64,000 bases of DNA from Microbacterium gallinarum (GTDB lineage Bacteria; Actinomycetota; Actinomycetes; Actinomycetales; Microbacteriaceae), in NCBI RefSeq assembly GCF_014837165.1, contig NZ_JACSPM010000004.1, positions 124,001-188,000 on the forward strand, given 5' to 3'. The notes under the pieces are model-generated. The model saw nothing but the letters and a program-made list of their open reading frames with translations, was not told the origin of the DNA and did no database searches. The position numbers and the translations under genes are program-made. Each line of letters opens with the position of its first letter. Position 1 is the stretch's first letter. This document shows, in pieces, positions 32,073 through 40,574 of the stretch.

Positions 32073-33587
32073 ATGTCTTCTTCACCCGATCCCCGCACCA
32101 CCACCGCGACCGGGGCGGACGTGCGCGTGCGCTTCTGCCCGTCGCCGACCGGCCTTCCGCACGTCGGTCTCATCCGCACCGTCCTGTTCAACTGGGCGTA
32201 CGCGCGGCACAACGGCGGCAAGCTGGTCTTCCGCATCGAAGACACCGACGCCGCGCGCGACAGCGAGGAGAGCTACCAGCAGCTCCTGGACGCGCTGCGT
32301 TGGCTCGAGATCGATTGGGACGAGGGCGTCGAAGTGGGGGGACCCCATGCGCCGTACCGCCAGTCGCAGCGCCACGACATCTACCGCGAGGTGCTCGACA
32401 AGCTCGTCGACGCCGGAGCCGTGTACGAGAGCTACTCCACCGCGGAGGAGATCGATGCCCGCAACGAGGCCAACGGCCGCGCGAAGCAGCTCGGGTACGA
32501 CAACCACGACCGCGACCTGACCGATGAGCAGAAGGCCGCCTTCCGTGCCGAGGGTCGCGAGCCGGCCTGGCGCCTGCGCGTGCCCGACGAAGACCTCACC
32601 TATGTGGACCTCATCCGCGGCGAGGTCACCTTCCCGGCGGGGTCCTTCCCCGATTTCGTGCTCGTGCGCGCGGGCGGCGTGCCGCTCTACCCCTTCGTGA
32701 ACCCGGTCGACGACGCGCTCATGGGCATCACGCACGTCATCCGAGGCGAAGACCTCATGCCGTCGACCGCGCGTCAGCTCGCGCTGTACCGTGCGCTCGT
32801 CGACGCGGGCGTGACCACGTTCATCCCGCGCTTCGCGCACATGCCGCTCGTGCTCGGCGAGGTCGGCAACAAGAAGCTCTCCAAGCGCGACCCGAAGGCG
32901 GATCTCTTCCTCCAGCGTGAGAAGGGCTTCATCCACGAGGGCCTGCTCAACTATCTCTCGCTCCTCGGCTGGTCGATCGCGCCGGACCGCGACGTGTTCT
33001 CGCTCGGCGAGCTCGTCGAGGTGTTCGACATCGTCGACGTGAACCCCAACCCCGCCCGCTTCGACCAGAAGAAGGCGGAGTCCATCAACGGAGATCACAT
33101 CCGGATGCTGGAGCCCGCGGACTTCGCCGGTCGGCTGGTCCCGTACCTCGCGGCCGCGGGGCTGGTGGGCGAACCGCCGTCGGCTCAGCAGCAGTCCGTC
33201 ATCGAGGCGGCGGCACCGCTCGTGCAGGAGCGTATGCAGCTCCTGGGGGAGGCGCCGGGCCTGCTCGGGTTCCTGCTGCGTGACCAGGTCGCGTACGACG
33301 AGGACGCTCTGTCGAGCCTGCCGCCGAACGCGGGCGAGGTGCTCGTCGCATCGGTCGGCGCGCTGGAGGTCGTCCCCGAGGGCGAGTTCACGGCCGCCGC
33401 GATCCAGGAGGCGCTGTCGGCCGCGCTCATCGATGGGCTCGGGCTCAAGCCCCGCGTCGCCTACGGACCGCTGCGCGTCGCGCTCAGCGGGCGCCGTGTG
33501 TCGCCGCCGCTGTTCGAGTCGATGGAGCTGCTCGGCAAGGACGAGGCGATCCGCCGGTTGGCGGCGCTGGTCGAGCACCAGGGCTGA
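32073..33587 (+). CDS. gltX: Glutamyl-tRNA synthetase
   Basis: 504 residues, class I synthetase. The HIGH-like site is [11 protein letters not shown], the KMSKS-like site is [12 protein letters not shown], and a C-terminal anticodon-binding helical domain follows. ATG 32073 was chosen because [10 protein letters not shown] normally lies close to the N-terminus and TAGACT (32059-32064) is eight nt upstream. Most actinobacteria lack GlnRS, so this enzyme probably also charges tRNA-Gln, the gene immediately downstream. Confidence 0.95.
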   Translation: MSSSPDPRTTTATGADVRVRFCPSPTGLPHVGLIRTVLFNWAYARHNGGKLVFRIEDTDAARDSEESYQQLLDALRWLEIDWDEGVEVGGPHAPYRQSQRHDIYREVLDKLVDAGAVYESYSTAEEIDARNEANGRAKQLGYDNHDRDLTDEQKAAFRAEGREPAWRLRVPDEDLTYVDLIRGEVTFPAGSFPDFVLVRAGGVPLYPFVNPVDDALMGITHVIRGEDLMPSTARQLALYRALVDAGVTTFIPRFAHMPLVLGEVGNKKLSKRDPKADLFLQREKGFIHEGLLNYLSLLGWSIAPDRDVFSLGELVEVFDIVDVNPNPARFDQKKAESINGDHIRMLEPADFAGRLVPYLAAAGLVGEPPSAQQQSVIEAAAPLVQERMQLLGEAPGLLGFLLRDQVAYDEDALSSLPPNAGEVLVASVGALEVVPEGEFTAAAIQEALSAALIDGLGLKPRVAYGPLRVALSGRRVSPPLFESMELLGKDEAIRRLAALVEHQG

Positions 33588-33602
33588 CACGCACCGCTCG
33601 GT

Positions 33603-33631
33603 TTGGCTCACGTGCCGCGGTCGTCTAGACT
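33603..33631 (+). promoter_or_regulatory. Promoter of tRNA-Gln
   Basis: TTGGCT (33603-33608) and TAGACT (33626-33631) are spaced by 17 bp and lie 33 bp before the mature tRNA 5' end. Each matches four of six consensus bases. Confidence 0.5.
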
Positions 33632-33663
33632 TGATCCTCGGCACGACTTCGGTCGAAAAGCCT

Positions 33664-33735
33664 TGGGGTATGGTGTAATTGGCAACACGGCTGATTCTGG
33701 TTCAGTTGTTCTTGGTTCGAGTCCAGGTACCCCAG
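33664..33735 (+). tRNA. tRNA-Gln (anticodon CTG)
   Basis: Full cloverleaf of 72 nt. The acceptor TGGGGTA pairs with TACCCCA and the discriminator is G33735. The anticodon stem GCTGA/TCAGT encloses loop TTCTGGT with anticodon CTG at 33697-33699, reading CAG. The T arm is CTTGG-TTCGAGT-CCAGG. CCA is not fully encoded. It marks the left edge of an accessory patch. Confidence 0.95.
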
Positions 33736-33750
33736 CAGTAGATTTTCACA

Positions 33751-33769
33751 GGATTCCGCAGCAGAATCC
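33751..33769. terminator. Short inverted repeat after tRNA-Gln
   Basis: GGATTC (33751-33756) and GAATCC (33764-33769) form a 6-bp stem with a 7-nt loop and no T tract. Weak as a terminator. The surrounding 33736-33873 holds no gene. Confidence 0.3.
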
Positions 33770-33873
33770 ACCACCCTCGGCAGAACGCATCCCGGCAGCG
33801 AGCAGCCAGTTGGGCACTCGAACGGGATCCGTTGAAATCCCCACTGCTCCAGCAGCGTGAACGCGGCCGCTCT

Positions 33874-34041
33874 TCAGACGCCCTTGCTGCGGCTGGCCGC
33901 GCGCCGAACGAAGAAGAAGATCAGCGTCCCTACGAAGAGGATCACGCCGATGATTCCCAGCCAGAGCAGGCCCTCGAGCGCGAATCCCACCACTGCAAGG
34001 ATCGCCCACACCACCAGAAGGATCACGATCACCGTTGTCAT
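33874..34041 (-). CDS. Small hydrophobic membrane protein (55 residues)
   Basis: Two membrane segments (VIVILLVVWAILAVVGFAL and LWLGIIGVILFVGTLIFFFV) are followed by a basic tail, RRAASRSKGV, giving a helical hairpin with the tail inside. TAGCGT (34053-34048, minus strand) lies exactly six nt before the ATG, the spacing of many leaderless genes here, which supports expression. Similar small hydrophobic proteins occur in many actinobacteria, often stress-linked. Function unknown. Confidence 0.6.
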   Translation of the reverse strand: MTTVIVILLVVWAILAVVGFALEGLLWLGIIGVILFVGTLIFFFVRRAASRSKGV

Positions 34042-34164
34042 CTCCCCACGCTACCCGCGCGGATGCCGCATGGGTAGGGCACGACCAACCTGGTGACACC
34101 CTCCCCCCTGCGCACTTGCACCGAACCTGTGAGTCGCACATGTGGGAGGCGTACCGTTCGGGGT

Positions 34165-34722
34165 ATGGACACGCACACACGCACGAGCGACGCACATTCC
34201 GCGACGCTTGGCCTCGGATCGGTGCTGTTGGCTTCGCTTCCGGCTGCGCTCATGACCGAGGCCGCCCCTGACCGATACACGGTGGAAGCCGTGTTCACCC
34301 GCCGCCCTGAGAAGGACGAAGTGGCGGAGATTCTGGGGACCCGCACACGTGACGATCTCGGCAGTGCCGGGTTTCCGACGGTGGAGCTGGCGGTCGCCGA
34401 CCGACGCCTCGTGATCGCCAACACGAACCTGGAGGAGTTGCGCGACGGACTCGCGGCTGTCATCGCCGACCGACTCGCCGCGATCAGCACGAAGATCCAC
34501 GAGAAGCAGGATGCCGCCGCGATCCGGTTCGAAGAAGCAGCAATGCGGGAACATACACGAACCGCAGCGGTCACCGCCCTCGCAGAATCGATCACATTCC
34601 AAAGGGCAGGGAGTGCAGCGAGGGCTCGCCCAGACGCGACGGCTGCCGCCGCCAGCAACGAGGACGAGCAGATCGCGGGCTGGAGCAGCGAGGGTGGGCA
34701 CGGGCGTTACGCACGACCGTGA
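34165..34722 (+). CDS. Hypothetical protein
   Basis: 185 residues, family not recognised. A hydrophobic N-terminal stretch (ATLGLGSVLLASLPAALM) is followed by a charged domain with a strand-like VEAVFTRRP and a long helix about 90-140 that could form a coiled coil. TACCGT (34152-34157) is seven nt before the ATG, so it is probably leaderless. The last ~40 residues are low-complexity, and the stop overlaps a GTG heading the truncated kinase frame, so the C-terminus may be eroded. Confidence 0.5.
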   Translation: MDTHTRTSDAHSATLGLGSVLLASLPAALMTEAAPDRYTVEAVFTRRPEKDEVAEILGTRTRDDLGSAGFPTVELAVADRRLVIANTNLEELRDGLAAVIADRLAAISTKIHEKQDAAAIRFEEAAMREHTRTAAVTALAESITFQRAGSAARARPDATAAAASNEDEQIAGWSSEGGHGRYARP

Positions 34723-35192
34723 CGGAACAACCACCATGGCGTGAGTGGTCCAGACCGCAAGCGATCGCAAAGTTCCGCCAGTCGGCCCCGCTCGAGACCG
34801 GAACACGCAGCACGCACGCGTTCGGGGTCATGGCGGGCATCGGCCTCGATGCGGATGTGGCACAACACACCAGCGCGATCGCGAAGAAGCACCTCGGATG
34901 GTTCGCCTACGTCACCCCCATCGCCCGATCCATTATCAGGAACCGCCCCTTCCATCTCAATTACCGGATCGACGACGAGCGCGTCAGCTCCACCCGCGCC
35001 CACACCGCTATCGTCGGAAACTGCGGAACACTGAAGCATGATGCGGCGGACCCCAGACCTTCTCTCCCTCGTCTATGTCCAAGACCGGCGGTTCGAAGCA
35101 CGCTTCGACACGCCACACGCGTCAGAATGGTCACAGACCAATGGCCTGAAGCGCGGCTGCAGCAGGCTTCCGGAGGTCCCCTCCGAGAATGA
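34719..35192 (+). pseudogene. Fragment of a diacylglycerol/lipid kinase
   Basis: The frame contains only an internal piece of a YegS/DagK-type kinase at 34815-35033: HAFGVMAGIGLDADVAQ, AKKHLGWFAYVTPIARSII, then IVGNCGTL. These match the C-terminal domain. The N-terminal GGDGT catalytic domain is missing, and after GNCGTL the sequence (KHDAADPRPSLPRL) no longer looks like the family. It is a decayed remnant in the accessory patch. GTG 34719 is probably not a functional start. Confidence 0.6.
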
Positions 35193-35215
35193 AGTCGGGC
35201 GCGTACGATCGGTGG

Positions 35216-35413
35216 ATGGAACCGCCGAACGTGTACAGGGCCAGATTCGACGAGGTGGCTACCGGCGGCCGCCGCCGCATCACTGTCGGCATCGAAATCC
35301 TCGACCGGGAATCCGACGGATCGATCCCCACCGCCGCGTGGTTTCGCGGCGAGGAATATCGCCTCGACATCGAGGATGACGAGGGCGTCGCAATATATGT
35401 GAGACGCCTTTAG
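35216..35413 (+). CDS. Small hypothetical protein
   Basis: 65 residues from ATG 35216, acidic and strand-rich (YRARFDEVATGGRRRITVGIEI; AAWFRGEEYRLDIEDDEGVA). TACGAT (35203-35208) is seven nt before this ATG, which decided the start over the in-frame ATG at 35189. No family recognised. Expression is plausible but unproven. Confidence 0.45.
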   Translation: MEPPNVYRARFDEVATGGRRRITVGIEILDRESDGSIPTAAWFRGEEYRLDIEDDEGVAIYVRRL

Positions 35414-35674
35414 AGGATTGCATCGCCCAGTCGCGGAGCTCTCCGCGCAAATAGGCTCTCTCGCCGCAATGGCTCTCGGGGGCCTGTCCGCGCTCGATGC
35501 CAGGTGTACTCCGGCAAGCGCTGGGGCTCCCGCACGGGGCGATCGTGTTCGCGGTCTGACGCCGCACTCAGCGAACCACGCAAATTCCTGCCCACGGGCG
35601 AGCAAGACGAGTACGATCACGGCAGGGCACCCGGACCCAGCGCCCGCTCAATCCGAGGCGAACGGCGGGAACCG
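35414..35674. other. Gene-free stretch before the first GAF-ANTAR gene
   Basis: No convincing frame on either strand. TACGAT (35612-35617) may be the -10 box of the next gene, giving a leader of about 50 nt. No repeat or RNA gene seen. Confidence 0.4.
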
Positions 35675-36379
35675 ATGTCCATGGCAGCCGGCTACGACCG
35701 ATCGCGTGATGCCTTCTCCCTGGCAGCTGCCGCACTCGCGGCCCGACGAAGCGACGATCTGTGCTCGCCACTGAGAGCGGCCGTCGCGATGCCTGGCGCC
35801 GTGGTCTCCACCCTGGGCTCGCCGATGGGTTCGCAGACGGTGTGCGCCAGCTCCAGACTCGGCGCGCGGATCGACGAAATCCAGATCGACCTCGGCGAGG
35901 GTCCCTCGTGGGAGGCGCTTCGTACCCGGCGTCCGGTCGCGGCGGCCGATCTACGAGCGAATGGTGGATCGCGCTGGCCCGGAGCATTGGCGTCTTTCCG
36001 AGAACTGGAGGTGTCGTCGCTATACGCGTTCCCGCTCTTCGTCGGGCAACTGAGCATCGGTTCGATCGCGCTCTACTCGGGGGCCCCGTGCGAGCTGTCC
36101 GGCGCCGACGTTGCAGGTATGAGCCGGCTCGCCGCGATCGTCGCGGGCACTCTTCTGCGTCGCGCGTTGGATCGTCTCGAGGTCGTGGGCACTGAGGCGC
36201 CAGACGAGCGGTACTCGCGCCGGGAAGTGCACCAGGCGACGGGCATGGTCGCGGCCAGTAATGGTATCGACGTGGACGACGCCCTCATGCTCCTCCGGGG
36301 CCACGCTTACGCGACGGGTCGCCCCGTCCGCGACGTCGCGGCGGACGTGATCGCCCGCGTTATCGACCTCGGCCTGTGA
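35675..36379 (+). CDS. GAF-ANTAR regulator (first of a pair)
   Basis: 234 residues. A GAF sensor domain (about 25-160; IQIDLGEGPSWEALRTRRPVAAADL and LYAFPLFVGQLSIGSIALYS) is joined to a C-terminal ANTAR RNA-binding domain (about 175-234; REVHQATGMVAASNGIDVDD). ANTAR proteins bind paired stem-loops in mRNA and prevent termination, or act elsewhere in gene control. ATG 35675 was chosen near GGCGGG; an upstream start at 35504 would add an unlike extension. A second GAF-ANTAR gene follows 24 nt later. Confidence 0.85.
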   Translation: MSMAAGYDRSRDAFSLAAAALAARRSDDLCSPLRAAVAMPGAVVSTLGSPMGSQTVCASSRLGARIDEIQIDLGEGPSWEALRTRRPVAAADLRANGGSRWPGALASFRELEVSSLYAFPLFVGQLSIGSIALYSGAPCELSGADVAGMSRLAAIVAGTLLRRALDRLEVVGTEAPDERYSRREVHQATGMVAASNGIDVDDALMLLRGHAYATGRPVRDVAADVIARVIDLGL

Positions 36380-36403
36380 CAGGGCACGGCTTAGGATGAC
36401 GGC

Positions 36404-37117
36404 ATGACGGAGCCCACCCGCGAGCTTCAGTTGCTGGGAACCTTCGTCGCCCTGGCAGACTCCCTCGTCGACGACTTCGACGTCGTCGACCTTCTCCAGC
36501 GACTCGTTGACGAATGCATCTCGCTCTTCGACGCGTCTGCGGCCGGCATCCTTCTCCTGAGCCCGTCAGGTGAGCTGGAGGTGATCGCCTCCACGAGCGA
36601 GCGGAGTGAGCTCGTGGAGCTGATGCAGCTCAGAGCCGGTGCAGGCCCCTGCGTCGAGGCGGCCACGACCGGCGAGGTAGTGTCTGTGGACGACATCGAC
36701 CAGATCTCCGACCGTTGGCCGGCTTTCGCGGCCGATGCCCGCGCTTCCGGGTTCTCATCGATTCACGCGATTCCGTTGCGGCTGCGGAACTCGACGCTCG
36801 GATCGCTGAACCTCTTGCGGGATGAACCCGGAGCGCTCGACGCAGCCGACGCTGCCGCGGCCCAGGCGCTCGCAGACATCGCCACCATCACTATCCTGCA
36901 GCAGCGGCTGGTCGAGGAGTCCGCCATTGCACAGGCGCAGCTTCAACGCGCGCTGTACAGCCGGGTGGTGATAGAGCAGGCCAAGGGATATCTCGCTCAG
37001 CGACAGAACATCGACATGGATGAGGCGTTCGCGCGGATCCGCAGCCACGCCCGGTCCACACAGTCCCGCATCAGCGTGGTCGCAGCCGACATCGTCGCCG
37101 GTCGACTGGTTCTCTGA
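36404..37117 (+). CDS. GAF-ANTAR regulator (second of a pair)
   Basis: 237 residues. GAF domain (about 15-165; AGILLLSPSGELEVIAST, AGAGPCVEAATTGEVVSVDD, IHAIPLRLRNSTLGSLNLL), then a helix and an ANTAR domain (about 180-235; VVIEQAKGYLAQRQNIDMDEA). TAGGAT (36392-36397) is six nt before the ATG, so it has its own leaderless promoter although only 24 nt after the first paralogue. The two could form heterodimers or respond to different signals. Confidence 0.88.
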   Translation: MTEPTRELQLLGTFVALADSLVDDFDVVDLLQRLVDECISLFDASAAGILLLSPSGELEVIASTSERSELVELMQLRAGAGPCVEAATTGEVVSVDDIDQISDRWPAFAADARASGFSSIHAIPLRLRNSTLGSLNLLRDEPGALDAADAAAAQALADIATITILQQRLVEESAIAQAQLQRALYSRVVIEQAKGYLAQRQNIDMDEAFARIRSHARSTQSRISVVAADIVAGRLVL

Positions 37118-37150
37118 CGGGCGAGTGTGCGCCGTCGTCGCGGCGTCGGG

Positions 37151-38251
37151 CTAGACGGTCTGCCGCTGCTGGAGCAACGGGCACTCGAAGGGATCCCGCT
37201 GCCCGAGCCCGACCCTGTTGATATAGCGGACGACGATCCCGTACGACTGCCAGAGACCCGACTCGGTGTAGGCCACGTCGTGCTCCCGGCAGTACCTGCG
37301 GATCATCGCCGATGCCTGGCGGAGGTGCGGTCGGGGCATCGACGGGAACAGGTGATGCTCGATCTGGTAGTTGAGCCCACCCATTGCCGTATCCAGCATC
37401 CGGCTACCCCGGATGTTCCGGCTCATCAGCACCTGGCGCCGGAGGAAGTCCACCTTCACGTCGGCCGGGACGAGTGGCATCCCCTTGTGGTTCGGAGCGA
37501 AGGCCATGCCCATGTAGACGCCGAACAGGCCGAGCTGGACCCCGAGGAACGCGAACGCGAGCCCCGGCGAGAGCACGAGGAACACGAGCGCTACGAAGCC
37601 GATGATCCGCACCGAGAGGAACACGATCTCGATCGGGCGGCGATGCAACGGCTCCCGGGAGAACACCCGGCGCACGCTCGATGCGTGCAGTGAGAGTCCT
37701 TCGAGCAGCAGGATGGGGAAGAACAGCACCCCCTGGTGTGCGATGAGCCAGCGCAGCGGTCCGCTGCGGCTGGCGCGCCGACGGTCCGCCTGCTCCGGCG
37801 TGAACGCGATGACGGGGAGTTCGATGTCGGGGTCGCTGCCGATCTTGTTGGGGTTGGCGTGATGCCGGGTGTGCTTGTGCTGCCACCAGCCGTAGCTCAT
37901 CCCCACGAGGAGGTTCCCGATCACGAGGGTGGTCCAGTCGTTCCAGCGGCCAGAGCGGAAGATTTGTCTATGGGCAGCGTCGTGGCCGAGCATGGCGATC
38001 TGCGTGAGCAGCACCGCCAGGACGGCCGCCGTCATGAGCTGCCACCAGGTGTCGCCGATGAGAACGAAGGCTGTCAGGGCGCCCGCCAGGACGATGGGGG
38101 CCAGTATGAGCTTCGTCCAGTAATAGCCATAGCGGCGACGCATGAGCCCGCTCCCGGTCACCAGTTGCGACAGCTCTGTGTAGTGATTCGGCGCCTTCGG
38201 CGTCGTGGATCGCACCGACGATGTGATCGATCCGGAAGGGATGACGGCCAT
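37151..38251 (-). CDS. Membrane fatty-acid (acyl-CoA/lipid) desaturase
   Basis: 366 residues with four to six membrane segments and all three histidine boxes: GHDAAH (about 90), HKHTRHH (about 123) and QIEHHLFP (about 295). The third box has the QxxHH form of front-end/DesA3-like enzymes. It introduces a cis double bond using a di-iron centre and an electron donor not found nearby. Its convergent end lies 33 nt from the GAF-ANTAR gene. It is the last gene before the tRNA-like remnant. Confidence 0.9.
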   Translation of the reverse strand: MAVIPSGSITSSVRSTTPKAPNHYTELSQLVTGSGLMRRRYGYYWTKLILAPIVLAGALTAFVLIGDTWWQLMTAAVLAVLLTQIAMLGHDAAHRQIFRSGRWNDWTTLVIGNLLVGMSYGWWQHKHTRHHANPNKIGSDPDIELPVIAFTPEQADRRRASRSGPLRWLIAHQGVLFFPILLLEGLSLHASSVRRVFSREPLHRRPIEIVFLSVRIIGFVALVFLVLSPGLAFAFLGVQLGLFGVYMGMAFAPNHKGMPLVPADVKVDFLRRQVLMSRNIRGSRMLDTAMGGLNYQIEHHLFPSMPRPHLRQASAMIRRYCREHDVAYTESGLWQSYGIVVRYINRVGLGQRDPFECPLLQQRQTV

Positions 38252-38377
38252 ATCGTGCCCCTGTCATGTCCAGCGCGCCGAAGCGCGTCGCGCCAATGAC
38301 GGGGTCCAGGTCATCTCCTCTCAGAGTACGCCCGCAACTCTGCGCCCGCACCGGTGTGCGGGGAACGCACAGAAACG

Positions 38378-38403
38378 TGGTTCGAGTCCCGGCACCCAGC
38401 CAA
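38378..38403 (+). other. tRNA 3'-end-like remnant (possible attachment site)
   Basis: TGGTTCGAGTCC shares 12 consecutive bases with the T arm of tRNA-Gln (33713-33724) and continues as CGGCACCCAGCCA, like an acceptor end plus CCA. The 5' side of the T stem does not pair (GTGG against CCCGG) and no rest of a tRNA precedes it, so it is a 3' fragment only. A terminator follows, as after real tRNAs. Confidence 0.5.
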
Positions 38404-38412
38404 ACAAGAGAC

Positions 38413-38429
38413 CCCCCGCTGAGCGGGGG
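38413..38429 (+). terminator. Hairpin after the tRNA-like remnant
   Basis: CCCCCGC-TGA-GCGGGGG, a perfect 7-bp stem with a 3-nt loop, followed by TTCTACGTTT. It looks like a tRNA-operon terminator left behind with the remnant. Confidence 0.6.
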
Positions 38430-38474
38430 TTCTACGTTTCCCCGGCACGTCATCCGCTCGCGCAGCGGGCGCGA

Positions 38475-38513
38475 AGAAGGCGCGGGCGAGGGGATGCCTC
38501 GCCCGCGCCTTCT
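38475..38513. terminator. 17-bp perfect hairpin at the end of the heptad-repeat gene
   Basis: Arms 38475-38491 and 38497-38513 are perfectly complementary with a 5-nt loop. It begins five bases beyond the stop of the minus-strand gene ending at 38519, so it is probably its terminator. Confidence 0.75.
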
Positions 38514-38518
38514 CGCGA

Positions 38519-40285
38519 TCACGCGGTGGCGGGCGCCGGCACCACGCGGCTGCGATGGTTCACACGGTGGCCGACCCAGAATCCGATGGCCACGATGCCC
38601 GCGAGCGCCGCGAGCAGCAGCCAGGGCAGCACCATCGGCGTGGCGCCGGCGGCTCCGGCCGCCAGCTCGTCGGAGCCGCCCGCGATCTTCGTGCTGCCGT
38701 CGCTCAGCGTCGCCGCGCCGGCGGCGAGTTCCACGGTCCCGTCGGCGAGCGTGCCGCTGCCGTCGGCCAGCGTCGACGTTCCCGCGGAGAGCTCGCCCAG
38801 ACCGCTGGACAGGTCCGCTGCGCCGTCGGAGAGGTCCGACGTGCCGTCCGCCAGCGTCGCGGCACCTGCGGAGAGTGTGCCGGCGCCCGACGCGAGCCTC
38901 TGCGCGCCCGCTTCGAGGCGGATCGAGCCGTCGGCGAGCTCCTGGGTACCCGACGCGATGCGCGTGTTGCCGGCGGACAGCCGTGCGGCGCCGGCGGCGG
39001 CACGCTCACCCCCGCTGACCAGTTCGGCGGACTTCGTCTCGAGCGTCGCGAGTCCACCGGAGAGCTCGGACGCGCCCGCGTTCAGCCGGCCCAGTCCTGC
39101 GGCGAGCTCGGCGGACTTGCCGGAGAGGACGGTGACACCGCCCGCGAGGGTGTCGGTTGCAGCGGAGATCTGCGCCGTGCCCGCGGCGACGGTGGCGGTG
39201 CCGCCCGCCACCTGCGTGGTGGCTGCCGCCAGCTGGCTCGCGCCGGTCGACAGTCCTGTGGCACCGGCGGACAGCTGGCCGAGGCTGCCCTGCAGCGAGG
39301 TCGCACCCGCGCTGACCGTGCCGGCTCCCGCCTTCACGTCGTCCGCCCCGCCCGCAACAGCCGCCGCGGCGCCCGCGAGCTGCTCGAGCTGTGCGATCAG
39401 CGTCGTGTCTGCACCGGCGGCCTTCAGCTGAGCCACCAGGGCGGTCAGTCCGTCGCGCACCTGACCCGCGCCTGCGGCGGTCTGCGTGGCCCCGGCGGCG
39501 AGGCTCGCAGCGCCCTCGGCGAGCGACGTCGAGCCGTCGTGCGCCTGACCGGTCCCGCCGGCGATCTGCGCCGCGCCTCCGGCCAGCGTGGCGGCAGCGG
39601 CCTCGACCTGCTTCGCGCCGCCCGCGACCTGCGCGGAGCCGTTCTCGGCGGCGGTGAGCGCGGCCGCGAGCGATGCGGTGCCCTGGTCGACCTGTGCGAG
39701 GGCGGCGCTGAGCTGAGCACCGCCGGACGACGCCGAGCCGAGGCCGTGCGACACCTCGCCGGCGCCGCTCTCGAGCTTGCTGATGCCTGCCGCAGCGAGA
39801 TCGATGCCCTCGGAGAGCTCGGCGTTGCCTGCGGCGAGATCCCTCGCCCCGGCGGCGGCCTCCGACGCGCCGGCGTCGAGGCGGGCGACGCCGTTGCGGT
39901 TCTTCACCGTTCCCTCCACGAGGGTGATCGCACCCGAGGAGAGCTCCAGCGCGCCGTTCGAGAGCTGTGCCGCGCCCGCGTCCGCCGAGGTCGCACCGGC
40001 CGCCAGCTTCTCTGCACCTGCCGCCGCCGTCGCGGCGCCGTCGTCGACCTTCGCCGCGCCGGCGTTCAGCTCGGTCGCGCCGTCGGACAGCGTCACCGCG
40101 CCCGCTGCGAGCTCCGTCGATCCGGCATCGGCCTGCGACGTGCCATCGGCGAGCTGCTGTGCACCGGCGGCGATCTTCGAGGTCGTTGCGAAGTAGAGGA
40201 AGATCATCGCGGCAAGCAGCACGCTGAGCACGATGACGGCGATGCGCATGCCGAGGCCATGCGCGTGGACTGTCGTTCTCGTCAC
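38519..40285 (-). CDS. Membrane-anchored heptad-repeat protein (YhgE/Pip-like helical repeats)
   Basis: 588 residues. An N-terminal membrane segment (MRIAVIVLSVLLAAMIFLYF) is followed by about 500 residues of degenerate 7-residue units of the form L-x-x-G-A/T-x-x, for example AAGAVTLSDGATELNAG. A C-terminal segment (VLPWLLLAALAGIVAIGFWV) and short basic tail end it. The repeats resemble the extracellular helical stalk of YhgE/Pip (ESX-associated) proteins, without their ABC-2-type membrane domain. GTG 40285 follows AGGAG; a longer in-frame start at 40657 was rejected. Likely an extracellular loop tethered at both ends. Confidence 0.8.
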   Translation of the reverse strand: MTRTTVHAHGLGMRIAVIVLSVLLAAMIFLYFATTSKIAAGAQQLADGTSQADAGSTELAAGAVTLSDGATELNAGAAKVDDGAATAAAGAEKLAAGATSADAGAAQLSNGALELSSGAITLVEGTVKNRNGVARLDAGASEAAAGARDLAAGNAELSEGIDLAAAGISKLESGAGEVSHGLGSASSGGAQLSAALAQVDQGTASLAAALTAAENGSAQVAGGAKQVEAAAATLAGGAAQIAGGTGQAHDGSTSLAEGAASLAAGATQTAAGAGQVRDGLTALVAQLKAAGADTTLIAQLEQLAGAAAAVAGGADDVKAGAGTVSAGATSLQGSLGQLSAGATGLSTGASQLAAATTQVAGGTATVAAGTAQISAATDTLAGGVTVLSGKSAELAAGLGRLNAGASELSGGLATLETKSAELVSGGERAAAGAARLSAGNTRIASGTQELADGSIRLEAGAQRLASGAGTLSAGAATLADGTSDLSDGAADLSSGLGELSAGTSTLADGSGTLADGTVELAAGAATLSDGSTKIAGGSDELAAGAAGATPMVLPWLLLAALAGIVAIGFWVGHRVNHRSRVVPAPATA

Positions 40286-40574
40286 TGAGGGACTCCTGGT
40301 GGTGGCGCCTGTGGGCAGGCGTGTGAAGGACGGCCGGCATGCTGTCACCGGCCGATGGTGGATCTCCGCAAGGTCGATCGCCCGCCGCACCGTCTTTGGT
40401 TTCGTCGGGGCGCTCACCGTCGTGAAGCGGAGTGAACGTAACAGCCGGGAGAGCGGTTTCAGGACAGCATTCCGGCTGGAACCAAGTGTCACGATGGCTG
40501 AGACTGGATTTCTTGTAGAGGATCGACAAAGGGGTTCCCGAGACGACAGCCGCGGCCGGGCGGATAATGGCCCC

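Noticed and set aside
34961..35620. 219-codon minus-strand frame in the accessory patch
   Set aside because: No domain, no promoter or ribosome site, Cys/Arg-rich mixed composition, and it opposes a leaderless small gene.
38378..38403. A functional tRNA gene at 38.4 kb
   Set aside because: The T stem does not pair on its 5' side and no acceptor, D or anticodon arm precedes it; only a 3' fragment is present.
38555..40288. 577-codon plus-strand frame opposite the heptad-repeat gene
   Set aside because: It arises because the repeat uses few stop-prone codons; the minus frame has signal/membrane helices and a ribosome site.
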